5,219 nucleotides of DNA from Streptococcus sp. (GCA_030825825.1 JAPJPE010000095.1:1-5219), one strand, 5' to 3'; shown: positions 1 to 5,219, counted from the first letter of the stretch. Made by a program: numbers and translations. Notes: generated from the letters alone by a model not told the origin.

Positions 1-179
1 TGATTGAGGATTTGCGCCAGTAAATATTGTTTTTCACCCTGATCATAAGAGGCGAGTAGATACCGATAAACCGCTACCGTATCCGTCTCCAAAATAGGCA
101 GGTAATACTGTTCCAATGCAGCCCCTGCCGGTGGAAGAAGATTATTTTTTAAAAATGCGAAAGGCGTATTGGGCTTCAT
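1..179 (-). CDS. dnaB: DnaB-type replication initiation/membrane attachment protein, N-terminal fragment
   Basis: This is the first 59 codons of a gene that runs off the low-coordinate edge of the window. It is open from an ATG at 179-177 to the edge. The protein begins MKPNTPFAFLKNN and continues through a YYLPILETDTVAVYRYLLASYD segment (about residues 25-46), which resembles the N-terminal winged-helix region of Firmicute DnaB proteins. In this family DnaB is a helicase-loading protein (not the Escherichia coli helicase of the same name) that works with DnaD and DnaI to place the replicative helicase on DNA. The start codon directly follows the nrdR stop with no base between them. A purine-rich AAGGA about seven bases upstream, inside nrdR, is the likely ribosome binding site, so translation is probably coupled. 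The assignment rests on the N-terminal sequence and on the nrdR-dnaB order known in streptococci; the rest of the protein is not visible. Confidence 0.82.
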   Translation of the reverse strand, partial: MKPNTPFAFLKNNLLPPAGAALEQYYLPILETDTVAVYRYLLASYDQGEKQYLLAQILN

Positions 180-653
180 CTATTTTTCCTTTTTCTTCTT
201 GGTTCCCTTCGTGATTTGTTTCAAGAGGGTCTCTAATTCACCGACATCCTTGAAACTCCGGTAAACACTAGCAAAACGGACATAGGTGATCTCATCCAAA
301 TCCGCTAACTCATCCATAACCAAAGAACCAATATACTCACTGTTGATTTCATTATCACTTTGGCTGCGAACCTTTTGCTCAATCCGGTTTACAATTTCTT
401 CGATTTCATCACTAGAAACAGGCCGTTTTTGAGCCGAGCGGATAATGCCATTAAAGATTTTATCACGAGAAAATTGCTCGCGTGTCCCATCTTTTTTGAC
501 AACCACTAGGGTCCGTTCTTCCACTCGTTCGTAGGTAGTAAAGCGATAATGGCATTCTTCGCATTCCCTGCGACGACGGATGGTATTCCCATCTTCAGCT
601 TGTCGACTATCCACCACACTAGACTTACTTCCACCACATTTTGGACAACGCAT
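180..653 (-). CDS. nrdR: Transcriptional repressor NrdR (ribonucleotide reductase regulator)
   Basis: This complete 157-residue protein is of normal family length. The N-terminus carries a zinc ribbon with Cys3, Cys6, Cys31 and Cys34 (MRCPKC at the start, then CEEC). An ATP-cone domain follows, at about residues 48-137, with VVKKDGTREQFSRDKI near its start and YVRFASVYRSF near its end. NrdR senses ATP/dATP through the cone and represses ribonucleotide reductase genes by binding NrdR boxes. The ATG at 653-651 is set by a strong AAGGAGGT Shine-Dalgarno six bases upstream. An extended -10 promoter sits just upstream, and the gene lies beyond the terminator of the preceding transcript, so it probably starts its own nrdR-dnaB unit. 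The C-terminus is a lysine-rich tail (KKKKEK) whose purine-rich codons also offer a ribosome binding site for dnaB. I see no clear NrdR box at its own promoter, so autoregulation is not supported here. Confidence 0.97.
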   Translation of the reverse strand: MRCPKCGGSKSSVVDSRQAEDGNTIRRRRECEECHYRFTTYERVEERTLVVVKKDGTREQFSRDKIFNGIIRSAQKRPVSSDEIEEIVNRIEQKVRSQSDNEINSEYIGSLVMDELADLDEITYVRFASVYRSFKDVGELETLLKQITKGTKKKKEK

Positions 654-684
654 TTGCTACCTCCTTAAACTGTTTTAACACTTC

Positions 685-693
685 ATTTTACCA
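685..693 (-). promoter_or_regulatory. Extended -10 promoter of nrdR-dnaB
   Basis: On the minus strand the sequence reads TGGTAAAAT, a TG-N extended -10 element with hexamer TAAAAT at 690-685. At a 17-base spacing the upstream hexamer is only TTTCTT, a poor -35, which fits a promoter that depends on the extended -10. The predicted transcript start is near 678, giving a leader of about 25 bases before the nrdR ATG. The site lies downstream of the terminator at 760-808, as expected for an independent unit. The call is by motif only. Confidence 0.6.
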
Positions 694-759
694 TAAATTG
701 AAGCGTAAAGAAAGCAGAAGAACAGGAGAATCCCCTATGCTTGCTCCTCATTGATCCAT

Positions 760-808
760 AAAAAAGAGTCGAAGGACGATTGACTAAAATCGTTTTCCTT
801 TCGACTCT
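760..808 (-). terminator. Rho-independent terminator after the EEP-family hydrolase gene
   Basis: A long stem starts ten bases after the hydrolase stop codon. The arm at 808-789 pairs with the arm at 780-765: eight outer pairs (AGAGTCGA/TCGACTCT) are perfect, and the inner part pairs with small A bulges. The loop is eight bases (788-781). On the minus strand the stem is followed by TTTTTAT, while the plus-strand side lacks a T-run, so the terminator acts on minus-strand transcription. It separates the PTS/hydrolase unit from nrdR-dnaB. Confidence 0.88.
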
Positions 809-817
809 CCATTTATA

Positions 818-1630
818 TTAAAGCGATAATTCAGCTTCTAAGCCATAGTGATCACTGACATGGGGTTTGTTTTGATCATCAAAAATGACATGTAGACGCT
901 GGATGTCCCATTCTGGACTTGCAAAGACGTAATCGATTCGCAATGGAACTTGATTATCCGTCCAGCCATCGATTCCAGGACCTACAGTATAAGTCCCCTT
1001 TGTTTCTTTGGCTTCGATAAAACTATCTTGAAGTTTTAGCGAACTGGATAGAATCGTTTCATACCCTTCTTGACCAGCAGGATTATTGAAATCACCAGCT
1101 AGAATAAAAGGTTTGCCTACTTGGCTGAAGTAGTTCTCAATGCGTGGCCACTCAAATTGGAAACCTTTGTCCCACCAAGAAAGATGGACGCTGGCAACAG
1201 CAATCTCTTTGCCATCTACACTTGTATGGGCAACGGCTACTCGACGCGTATGATAGTCCGTTGGATCATCCATATTGGATACCAAAATCTCATCCGCCTT
1301 CAAGGGTTGACGCGAAAGAACCGCTACACCCTCATTGAGGTGATCATAGCCAATATGGTTGTAGGCCCAAGTCCAATAATAGTGGAGTCCTTGAGCAGCT
1401 AACTCTTCAACCAATACGCGAACAAAGTGATCCTTGTGAATCGCTACAGATGACGGCAAGGCTTGATAATACTCATCTGTTTCGACTGCTTCTGAGGCCA
1501 TTTCTTGATTGACCTCTTGGAAACAGATCACATCATATTGCGCTTCTAAAATTTGTTCCTTGAGGGTTTCAAATTTTTGCTGAGCATTCTCTTCCATCCA
1601 ACTATGGGAATTTAATGTTAAAAATTTCAT
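818..1630 (-). CDS. Endonuclease/exonuclease/phosphatase (EEP, DNase I-like) family hydrolase
   Basis: This 270-residue protein carries the full metal-dependent catalytic set of the EEP superfamily: Asn7, Gln38-Glu39 in CFQEV, His149 in ASVHLSWW, Asp180 and Asn182 in AGDFNN, Asp233 in RIDYVF, and Asp260-His261 in SDHYG. These cover the motifs that bind the divalent metal and activate water for phosphodiester or phosphomonoester cleavage. There is no signal peptide or membrane segment, so it should be cytosolic. The substrate cannot be read from sequence; relatives include nucleases, sphingomyelinases and sugar- or lipid-phosphate phosphatases. The ATG at 1630-1628 is preferred. An in-frame TTG at 1669 would add 13 residues, but the added codons for ERRR are themselves the GAAGGAGAA Shine-Dalgarno, and MKFLTLNSHSW at the ATG is a natural start of the fold. 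The gene follows the PTS gene by 85 bases with no recognisable promoter of its own, so readthrough from the PTS transcript is likely. Confidence 0.93.
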   Translation of the reverse strand: MKFLTLNSHSWMEENAQQKFETLKEQILEAQYDVICFQEVNQEMASEAVETDEYYQALPSSVAIHKDHFVRVLVEELAAQGLHYYWTWAYNHIGYDHLNEGVAVLSRQPLKADEILVSNMDDPTDYHTRRVAVAHTSVDGKEIAVASVHLSWWDKGFQFEWPRIENYFSQVGKPFILAGDFNNPAGQEGYETILSSSLKLQDSFIEAKETKGTYTVGPGIDGWTDNQVPLRIDYVFASPEWDIQRLHVIFDDQNKPHVSDHYGLEAELSL

Positions 1631-1663
1631 CCCCTGATTTCTCCTTCTCTCCAAATCAAGAAA

Positions 1664-1708
1664 CGGCAAGAGGCCGGGTGCACTGTCCCAACCTCATTTT
1701 CTTTGCCG
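1664..1708 (-). terminator. Candidate leaky terminator or processing hairpin between the PTS and hydrolase genes
   Basis: On the minus strand, GAGGTTGGG (1695-1687) pairs with CCCGGCCTC (1678-1670) through seven Watson-Crick pairs and two G-U pairs, with an eight-base loop. An outer stem CGGCAA/TTGCCG (1708-1703 with 1669-1664) extends it to fifteen pairs, interrupted by a seven-base bulge on one side. The tail after the stem is TTTCTTGATTT, U-rich but broken. Two A-C mismatches would weaken the same hairpin in a plus-strand RNA. It lies eight bases after the PTS stop codon. It could terminate part of the transcripts or protect the 3' end of the PTS mRNA; sequence alone does not decide which. 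Confidence 0.5.
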
Positions 1709-1715
1709 ACGTCTC

Positions 1716-3911
1716 TTATAATTCTACCGTTGCAACTGGCGCATTTGCTGCCAATTTACCTGTATGTTCGACCTTAACCGATTTAATCGCATCTGCATTT
1801 GTGAAGACAACAATTGTTGAAGTTTCACGACCCGCTGCACGGATTGCATCAAGGTCTGCTTCTACCAAGAGGTCCCCAGCAGCCACTGTTTGACCTTCAG
1901 AAACTTTAACCTCGAATGGTTTTCCTTCAAGACTAACTGTATCTAGACCGATATGAACCAAGACTTCCAAACCATTATCTGTTACCAAACCAAGGGCATG
2001 TTTGGTTGGGAAGACACTAGTAACTTTACCAGCAACTGGTGAAACGATGTGGCCATTTTCAGGCTCAACTGCAAATCCGTCTCCCATCATTTTTTGTGAG
2101 AATACAGGATCTTTCACATCTTCGATGTTGATCACTTCACCATCTGCAACAGAGTTAACTTCATCAGTTACCCCTTTAAAGGTTGCTTCAGCCTTTTGAA
2201 CTGCTGTCATTTGGCTAGGAAGTGTTTCAGGAATAACTTCACCTGAATCAAGAACGTCTTGGATATCAGATTTCAATACGTCAGCTTTAGGTCCGTAGAT
2301 CGCTTGGACACCTTGTCCTTTCATGACAAGACCCATAGCGCCTTCAGCTTTCCATTGTTCTTCTGTTCCGACTTTTTCAGCGTCCTTAACGGTTACACGA
2401 AGACGAGTCATACATGCGTCAACGTCTACGATATTGGCACGTCCACCAAGAAGGTTGATAATGTTAATGACTTGTGAGCTTGCTGAGCTTGTAGCTGCAC
2501 CTGCTGCTGCACCATCTCCTGCAGGGGCATCATCATTTTGTTCATAGTTACCGTTACGTCCTGGAGTTGCATAATTGAATTTCTTAATCATGAAGTTAGC
2601 AATGAAGTACATGATAAAGGCAAAGAGGACTGTTACCCATACAAAGTTAAAGATATCTAATGCCAAACCAGCATTGATGGCCATTGGGGTACGTGTCAAG
2701 AATTCGATTGAACCGAATGAGTGAACACGAAGGTTAACCAAGTCAGCCATTGCAAAGGCAGCCCCTTGAACAAGAGCATAGATGATGTACAATGGTGTAG
2801 CAATAAACATGAACATGTATTCAATTGGTTCTGTTACACCTGTCAAGAAGGTTGCAAGGGCAGTTGCAAAAAGCATCCCTTTGTATTTTTCTTTTTTATC
2901 TGTATCCACATTGCGGTAGATGGCAACCACGATCCCCATCAAAATACCAAATGATCCGATCATTTGACCAACTTTGAAACGAGCTGGTGTGTAGGCATGA
3001 AGCAAGTGTTGGTATTGGGTAGGATCTGACTTCTTCAAGTTAACAAGGTCTGTTACCCAAGCCAACCAAAGTGGATCTTGTCCAAATACAGTTGTTCCTT
3101 TGGCAGCACCTGTAAGAACTTGGTAGCTACCACCCAATTGAGTATAGTTGATTGGAATAGTCAACATGTGGTGAAGACCAAATGGCAAGAGAAGACGTTC
3201 CAAGGTACCAAACAAGAATGGTGCCAATACTGGAGCTGTTGATTGTGAGTTGGCGATCCAAACACCAAATCCATTAATTCCTGATTGAACTACTGGCCAC
3301 AAGGCTGACAAAACCAAGGCTGTAAGAGCTGAACGAACGATAACAACGAATGGTACAAAGCGTTTCCCGTTGAAGAAAGAAAGGGCTTCTGGGAGTTTAC
3401 GGTAGTTGTAGTATTTATTGAAGGCAGTTGCTCCAACGAAACCTGAGATAATCCCTACAAATACCCCCATATTAAGGGCTGGTGCTTCAAGAACACTGAT
3501 AAAGTAGTCCGCAACTTTAATTGATCCACCGAAGATTGTGTGAACCGTTGCAGATTTATCAGCTAACATTGCAGATGTCACTCCGAAAACTGCACCGGTA
3601 ATACGGTTAATCAAGATGAAAGAGAGACCAGCTGCAAAGGCACCCCCTGCACGTTCTTTGGCCCAGCTACCACCGATAGCAAGGGCAAAGAGGATGTGAA
3701 GGTTTCCGATAACCCCCCAACCGATTTGTTCGAGAATTCCACCTGTAATAACAAGTGGAGATAAATTCGGGTTGATCATAGGGATAGATTTCCCGATTGA
3801 AATCATCAACCCAGCCGCTGGCATAACAGCGATAACGACCATCAAGGCCTTACCAAACTTCTGCCAGAATTCAAAGCTAAATAAACTTTTGAATGATCCT
3901 TTGTTCATCAT
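1716..3911 (-). CDS. ptsG: Glucose-family PTS permease, IIC-IIB-IIA fusion
   Basis: This 731-residue membrane protein takes up a hexose, most likely glucose, and phosphorylates it with phosphate passed from HPr. The IIC membrane domain covers about residues 8-445, with many hydrophobic segments, GLHHM at 245-249 and the sugar-site signature GVTEPIEY at 358-365. An Ala/Gly/Ser-rich linker (about 452-480) leads to the IIB domain (about 481-556), with the phosphorylated Cys500 in VDACMTRLRV. A second linker leads to the IIA domain (about 601-731), with His638 in PTKHALG and the phospho-accepting His653 in LVHIGLDTV. All phosphotransfer residues are intact. Two Met codons stand in tandem; AAGGAGG lies four bases before the first and seven before the second, so Met2 (3908) may be the real start. 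A strong promoter with nearby cre sites lies upstream. Substrate is inferred from family; maltose or glucosamine use cannot be excluded. Confidence 0.95.
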   Translation of the reverse strand: MMNKGSFKSLFSFEFWQKFGKALMVVIAVMPAAGLMISIGKSIPMINPNLSPLVITGGILEQIGWGVIGNLHILFALAIGGSWAKERAGGAFAAGLSFILINRITGAVFGVTSAMLADKSATVHTIFGGSIKVADYFISVLEAPALNMGVFVGIISGFVGATAFNKYYNYRKLPEALSFFNGKRFVPFVVIVRSALTALVLSALWPVVQSGINGFGVWIANSQSTAPVLAPFLFGTLERLLLPFGLHHMLTIPINYTQLGGSYQVLTGAAKGTTVFGQDPLWLAWVTDLVNLKKSDPTQYQHLLHAYTPARFKVGQMIGSFGILMGIVVAIYRNVDTDKKEKYKGMLFATALATFLTGVTEPIEYMFMFIATPLYIIYALVQGAAFAMADLVNLRVHSFGSIEFLTRTPMAINAGLALDIFNFVWVTVLFAFIMYFIANFMIKKFNYATPGRNGNYEQNDDAPAGDGAAAGAATSSASSQVINIINLLGGRANIVDVDACMTRLRVTVKDAEKVGTEEQWKAEGAMGLVMKGQGVQAIYGPKADVLKSDIQDVLDSGEVIPETLPSQMTAVQKAEATFKGVTDEVNSVADGEVINIEDVKDPVFSQKMMGDGFAVEPENGHIVSPVAGKVTSVFPTKHALGLVTDNGLEVLVHIGLDTVSLEGKPFEVKVSEGQTVAAGDLLVEADLDAIRAAGRETSTIVVFTNADAIKSVKVEHTGKLAANAPVATVEL

Positions 3912-3946
3912 TCAACCTCCTTATATTGTTTAAGGCTTTGTTTTAA

Positions 3947-3960
3947 GAAAACGTTTGCGC
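3947..3960 (-). promoter_or_regulatory. cre site (CcpA operator) just downstream of the ptsG start site
   Basis: The minus strand reads GCGCAAACGTTTTC, matching the cre consensus around its central CG with the palindromic core AAACGTTT. Relative to the predicted transcript start near 3967 the site spans about +7 to +20, where CcpA binding usually represses. It has an opposite-facing partner at 4086-4099 sharing eleven bases. The call rests on motif and position, not on binding data. Confidence 0.7.
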
Positions 3961-3973
3961 TTAATTTGTTTCT

Positions 3974-4001
3974 AGTATACCATATTTTAAAAATTTGTAA
4001 A
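3974..4001 (-). promoter_or_regulatory. Main ptsG promoter (-35 and extended -10)
   Basis: On the minus strand TTTACA (4001-3996) is a -35 with one mismatch to consensus. It is followed after 16 bases by TATACT (3979-3974), and TGG directly before the -10 makes it an extended -10. The predicted start near 3967 gives a leader of about 56 bases up to the AAGGAGG of ptsG. Phased A-tracts lie directly upstream. This is the best promoter in the window and suits a strongly expressed sugar transporter. Confidence 0.82.
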
Positions 4002-4013
4002 GCCTTACATTCA

Positions 4014-4050
4014 TTTTTTTCTCCAAATTTTATCTTTTTTTATCTTTTTT
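4014..4050 (-). promoter_or_regulatory. Phased A-tracts upstream of the ptsG promoter
   Basis: The minus strand carries A-runs at 4050-4045, 4040-4035, 4031-4028 and 4020-4014, spaced roughly one helical turn apart. This includes two tandem copies of the ten-mer AAAAAAGATA (4050-4031). They end about a dozen bases upstream of the -35. Such tracts bend DNA and can act as an UP element for RNA polymerase; here that role is inferred from spacing. Confidence 0.45.
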
Positions 4051-4085
4051 AAGCCATATTCTTTTTAAAACTCATTCTTTTTTGA

Positions 4086-4099
4086 CGCAAACGTTTCCC
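4086..4099 (+). promoter_or_regulatory. Second cre-like site, distal to the ptsG promoter
   Basis: The plus strand reads CGCAAACGTTTCCC, sharing the eleven bases CGCAAACGTTT with the promoter-proximal cre but in the opposite orientation. Its centre is exactly 140 bases from the other centre and about 125 bases upstream of the predicted ptsG start. It lies between the ritR terminator and the A-tracts. It may assist CcpA control of ptsG at a distance; an upstream cre can also activate. The match at the 3' edge is weaker than in the proximal site. Confidence 0.55.
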
Positions 4100-4109
4100 T
4101 TGAAGTATA

Positions 4110-4144
4110 AAAACATTCGAACCCTCTAAGGGTTCGAATGTTTT
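4110..4144 (-). terminator. Intrinsic terminator of the gnd-ritR transcript
   Basis: A perfect 15-pair stem is formed by 4110-4124 and 4130-4144 (core CATTCGAACCC/GGGTTCGAATG) with a five-base loop. On the minus strand it ends in TTTTTAT, giving a U-tail. The upstream arm overlaps two bases of the ritR TAA stop (4145-4143), so the terminator begins inside the gene. The plus-strand side also ends in TTTTATT, so it could act in both directions, although no plus-strand gene approaches it. Confidence 0.9.
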
Positions 4145-4841
4145 ATTCTAATGCGTCTTGCATGGCATAGCCAATCCCACGAACGGTCTTAATATAGCTT
4201 TTTTGACCTGGTAGATCAATTTTCCCACGAAGATACCGGATATAGACGTCCACAATATTAGTCTCACCTGTACTCTCGTACTTCCAGACACTTTCCAATA
4301 ACTGATCTCGTGTCACCACTCCCTTGCTCCCCATCAGGGTCGCCAGGAGATCATATTCTCTGCGGGTTAAACTAATCATGTCTTTCCCACGATAGACGGT
4401 ATGGTGTTCCACATCAATGCGCAAATTGCGGTATGATGTTGGGATTTTCATCTGACTACAATGTTGGTCAATATAATCACGTCCTCTAAAAATGGCTGTG
4501 ATCTTATCTACCAAATCGCTGATAATAAAGGGTTTGACCATATAGGAAACGGCAAAGCGCTGAATACTCTCTTTGTGCTCAGCAATTTTTTCGCGGCTAT
4601 CCAAAACAATCAAAACAGAAGCTGGGCGAATCCGACTGATTTCCTCTGCGAATGTTTCACCAGACATATCTGACAGATCGTAATTAAACAAGATCAGATC
4701 ATATTTAGTCGCAGCAATCAAAGCCAGACCCGCTTTTCCATCCTCGACCACATCAACTTGATACCCCTCTTTTTGAAGTTCCAAATCAATGAAGCGAGCG
4801 ATTTGCTTCTCATTTTCTACTAGTAGAACTCGTTTGACCAT
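4143..4841 (-). CDS. ritR: RitR, orphan redox-sensing response regulator (iron transport repressor)
   Basis: This 232-residue protein has an OmpR/PhoB-type layout. A receiver-like domain (1-120) is followed by a linker with Cys128 and a winged-helix DNA-binding domain (about 134-230), with TRREYDLL at 159-166, IVDVYIRYLRGKID at 196-209 and VRGIGY at 220-225. The receiver cannot be phosphorylated in the normal way: Asn53 (LILFNYD) replaces the acceptor Asp, Glu9-Asn10 replace the usual acidic pair, and Asp81 sits where Thr/Ser is normal; Lys103-Pro104 is kept. Cys128 is the only cysteine. In S. pneumoniae RitR has the same Asn53 and Cys128, dimerises through oxidised Cys128 and represses the Piu iron uptake system. 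No histidine kinase gene is adjacent, as expected for an orphan. The gene follows gnd by nine bases, and no good Shine-Dalgarno is visible before the ATG (only CGAAAAATAATCTTGCTCT), suggesting coupling to gnd translation. Confidence 0.96.
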   Translation of the reverse strand: MVKRVLLVENEKQIARFIDLELQKEGYQVDVVEDGKAGLALIAATKYDLILFNYDLSDMSGETFAEEISRIRPASVLIVLDSREKIAEHKESIQRFAVSYMVKPFIISDLVDKITAIFRGRDYIDQHCSQMKIPTSYRNLRIDVEHHTVYRGKDMISLTRREYDLLATLMGSKGVVTRDQLLESVWKYESTGETNIVDVYIRYLRGKIDLPGQKSYIKTVRGIGYAMQDALE

Positions 4842-4850
4842 AGAGCAAGA

Positions 4851-5219
4851 TTATTTTTCGTCGTACCAAGAATAGTGGAAGGTACCCTCTTTGTCTTTCC
4901 GTTGGTATGTGTGGGCACCAAAGTAGTCACGTTGCGCTTGGATCAAGTTCGCTGGAAGATCAGCTGAACGGTAGCTGTCAAAGTAAGTGATGGCAGCTGA
5001 GAAGGTTGGCACTGGTACACCAGCTTGAACAGCAAGAGCTACGATATCCCGAACTGATTGTTGGTACTTAGCAGTGACATCTAAGAAGTACTCATCCAAA
5101 AGAAGGTTAGCAAGATCTGCATCACGGTTGTAAGCATCTGTAATCTTTTGCAAGAAACGAGAACGGATGATACATCCATCGCGCCAGATAGATGCGATGT
5201 CCGCAAATGGCAAGTTCCA
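4851..5219 (-). CDS. gnd: 6-phosphogluconate dehydrogenase (decarboxylating), C-terminal fragment
   Basis: The last 122 codons and TAA stop of a gene that enters from beyond the high-coordinate edge; the reading frame is open to the last base (WNLPFADIASIW). The full enzyme is about 470 residues, so roughly a quarter is seen. It converts 6-phosphogluconate to ribulose 5-phosphate and CO2 with NADPH production in the oxidative pentose phosphate pathway. The fragment is the helical C-terminal domain, with WRDGCIIRSRFL near its start and the AQRDYFGAHTYQR tail motif, whose Arg and His (six residues apart) contact the substrate phosphate of the partner subunit in known structures. A TTG near the edge is an internal leucine codon, not a start. 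It is followed by ritR after nine bases with no terminator, so the two form an operon, as in S. pneumoniae. Confidence 0.97.
   Translation of the reverse strand, partial: WNLPFADIASIWRDGCIIRSRFLQKITDAYNRDADLANLLLDEYFLDVTAKYQQSVRDIVALAVQAGVPVPTFSAAITYFDSYRSADLPANLIQAQRDYFGAHTYQRKDKEGTFHYSWYDEK

Noticed and set aside
654..720. Search for an NrdR box at the nrdR promoter
   Set aside because: No 16-base ACACTATAT-like palindrome is present; TGTTTTAACA at 671-680 is only a partial inverted repeat.
724..748. Small inverted repeats between the terminator and the nrdR promoter (AGGAG/CTCCT and AGGAGAATCCCCT)
   Set aside because: Each has only about five pairs, one with a wobble, and no T-run; chance is a sufficient explanation.
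541..830. AAGCGATAAT occurs at 541-550 and at 821-830
   Set aside because: Both copies lie within coding sequence in unrelated contexts and are too short to mean more than coincidence.
1631..1669. TTG start at 1669 extending the hydrolase by 13 residues
   Set aside because: The extension translates the ribosome binding site itself (ERRR), and an ATG follows at a workable distance.
1121..2954. Several plus-strand open frames of 64-93 codons opposite the hydrolase and PTS genes
   Set aside because: They lie antisense to well-supported genes, lack Shine-Dalgarno sites and resemble no protein family, so they are by-products of the coding strand.
3918..3938. CCTTA/TAAGG pairing that could mask the ptsG Shine-Dalgarno
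   Set aside because: A five-pair stem with a seven-base loop and mostly weak pairs is unlikely to be stable enough to control translation.
3963..4020. A 16-codon minus-strand mini-frame (MNVRLYKFLKYGILETN) preceded by GGAG, upstream of ptsG
   Set aside because: It overlaps the -35 and -10 of the ptsG promoter and lies almost wholly upstream of the predicted start, after a strong terminator, so it should not be transcribed in a useful amount.
4461..4673. Plus-strand open frame of 70 codons opposite ritR
   Set aside because: It is antisense to a clearly identified gene and has no recognisable start signal or domain.

Overview
The window looks like chromosomal DNA from a low-GC Gram-positive, almost certainly a Streptococcus of the Mitis/Sanguinis type. 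Three things point there: a 6-phosphogluconate dehydrogenase gene followed directly by an orphan regulator with the exact hallmarks of pneumococcal RitR (Asn at 53, a single Cys at 128), a glucose-type PTS protein with IIC-IIB-IIA order, and nrdR joined to dnaB. All six genes lie on the minus strand, so transcription runs from high to low coordinates. I see no IS element, phage gene, CRISPR array, tRNA or rRNA.

Layout in transcription order. (1) 5219-4851: the C-terminal end of gnd. (2) 4841-4143: ritR, nine bases after gnd and ended by a perfect hairpin terminator that overlaps its own stop codon. (3) 4109-3912: a control region with a strong extended -10 promoter, two CcpA-type cre sites in opposite orientation and phased A-tracts. 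(4) 3911-1716: the glucose-family PTS permease. (5) 1715-1631: a short gap holding an imperfect hairpin. (6) 1630-818: a cytosolic endonuclease/exonuclease/phosphatase-family hydrolase of unknown substrate, closed by a clear terminator. (7) 757-654: the nrdR promoter. (8) 653-180: nrdR, whose stop codon touches the dnaB start codon. (9) 179-1: the N-terminal end of dnaB.

The genes form three or four units. gnd-ritR pairs an NADPH-producing pentose-phosphate enzyme with a thiol-based redox regulator. The PTS gene is the glucose entry point and appears to be under carbon-catabolite control; the hydrolase gene behind it has no visible promoter and probably depends on readthrough. nrdR-dnaB links control of deoxynucleotide synthesis to loading of the replicative helicase.

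No wholly new system is evident. The most interesting points are the RitR switch residues, the mirrored cre sites around the PTS promoter, the uncharacterised hydrolase behind a possibly leaky hairpin, and the NrdR tail that seems to serve as the dnaB ribosome binding site.
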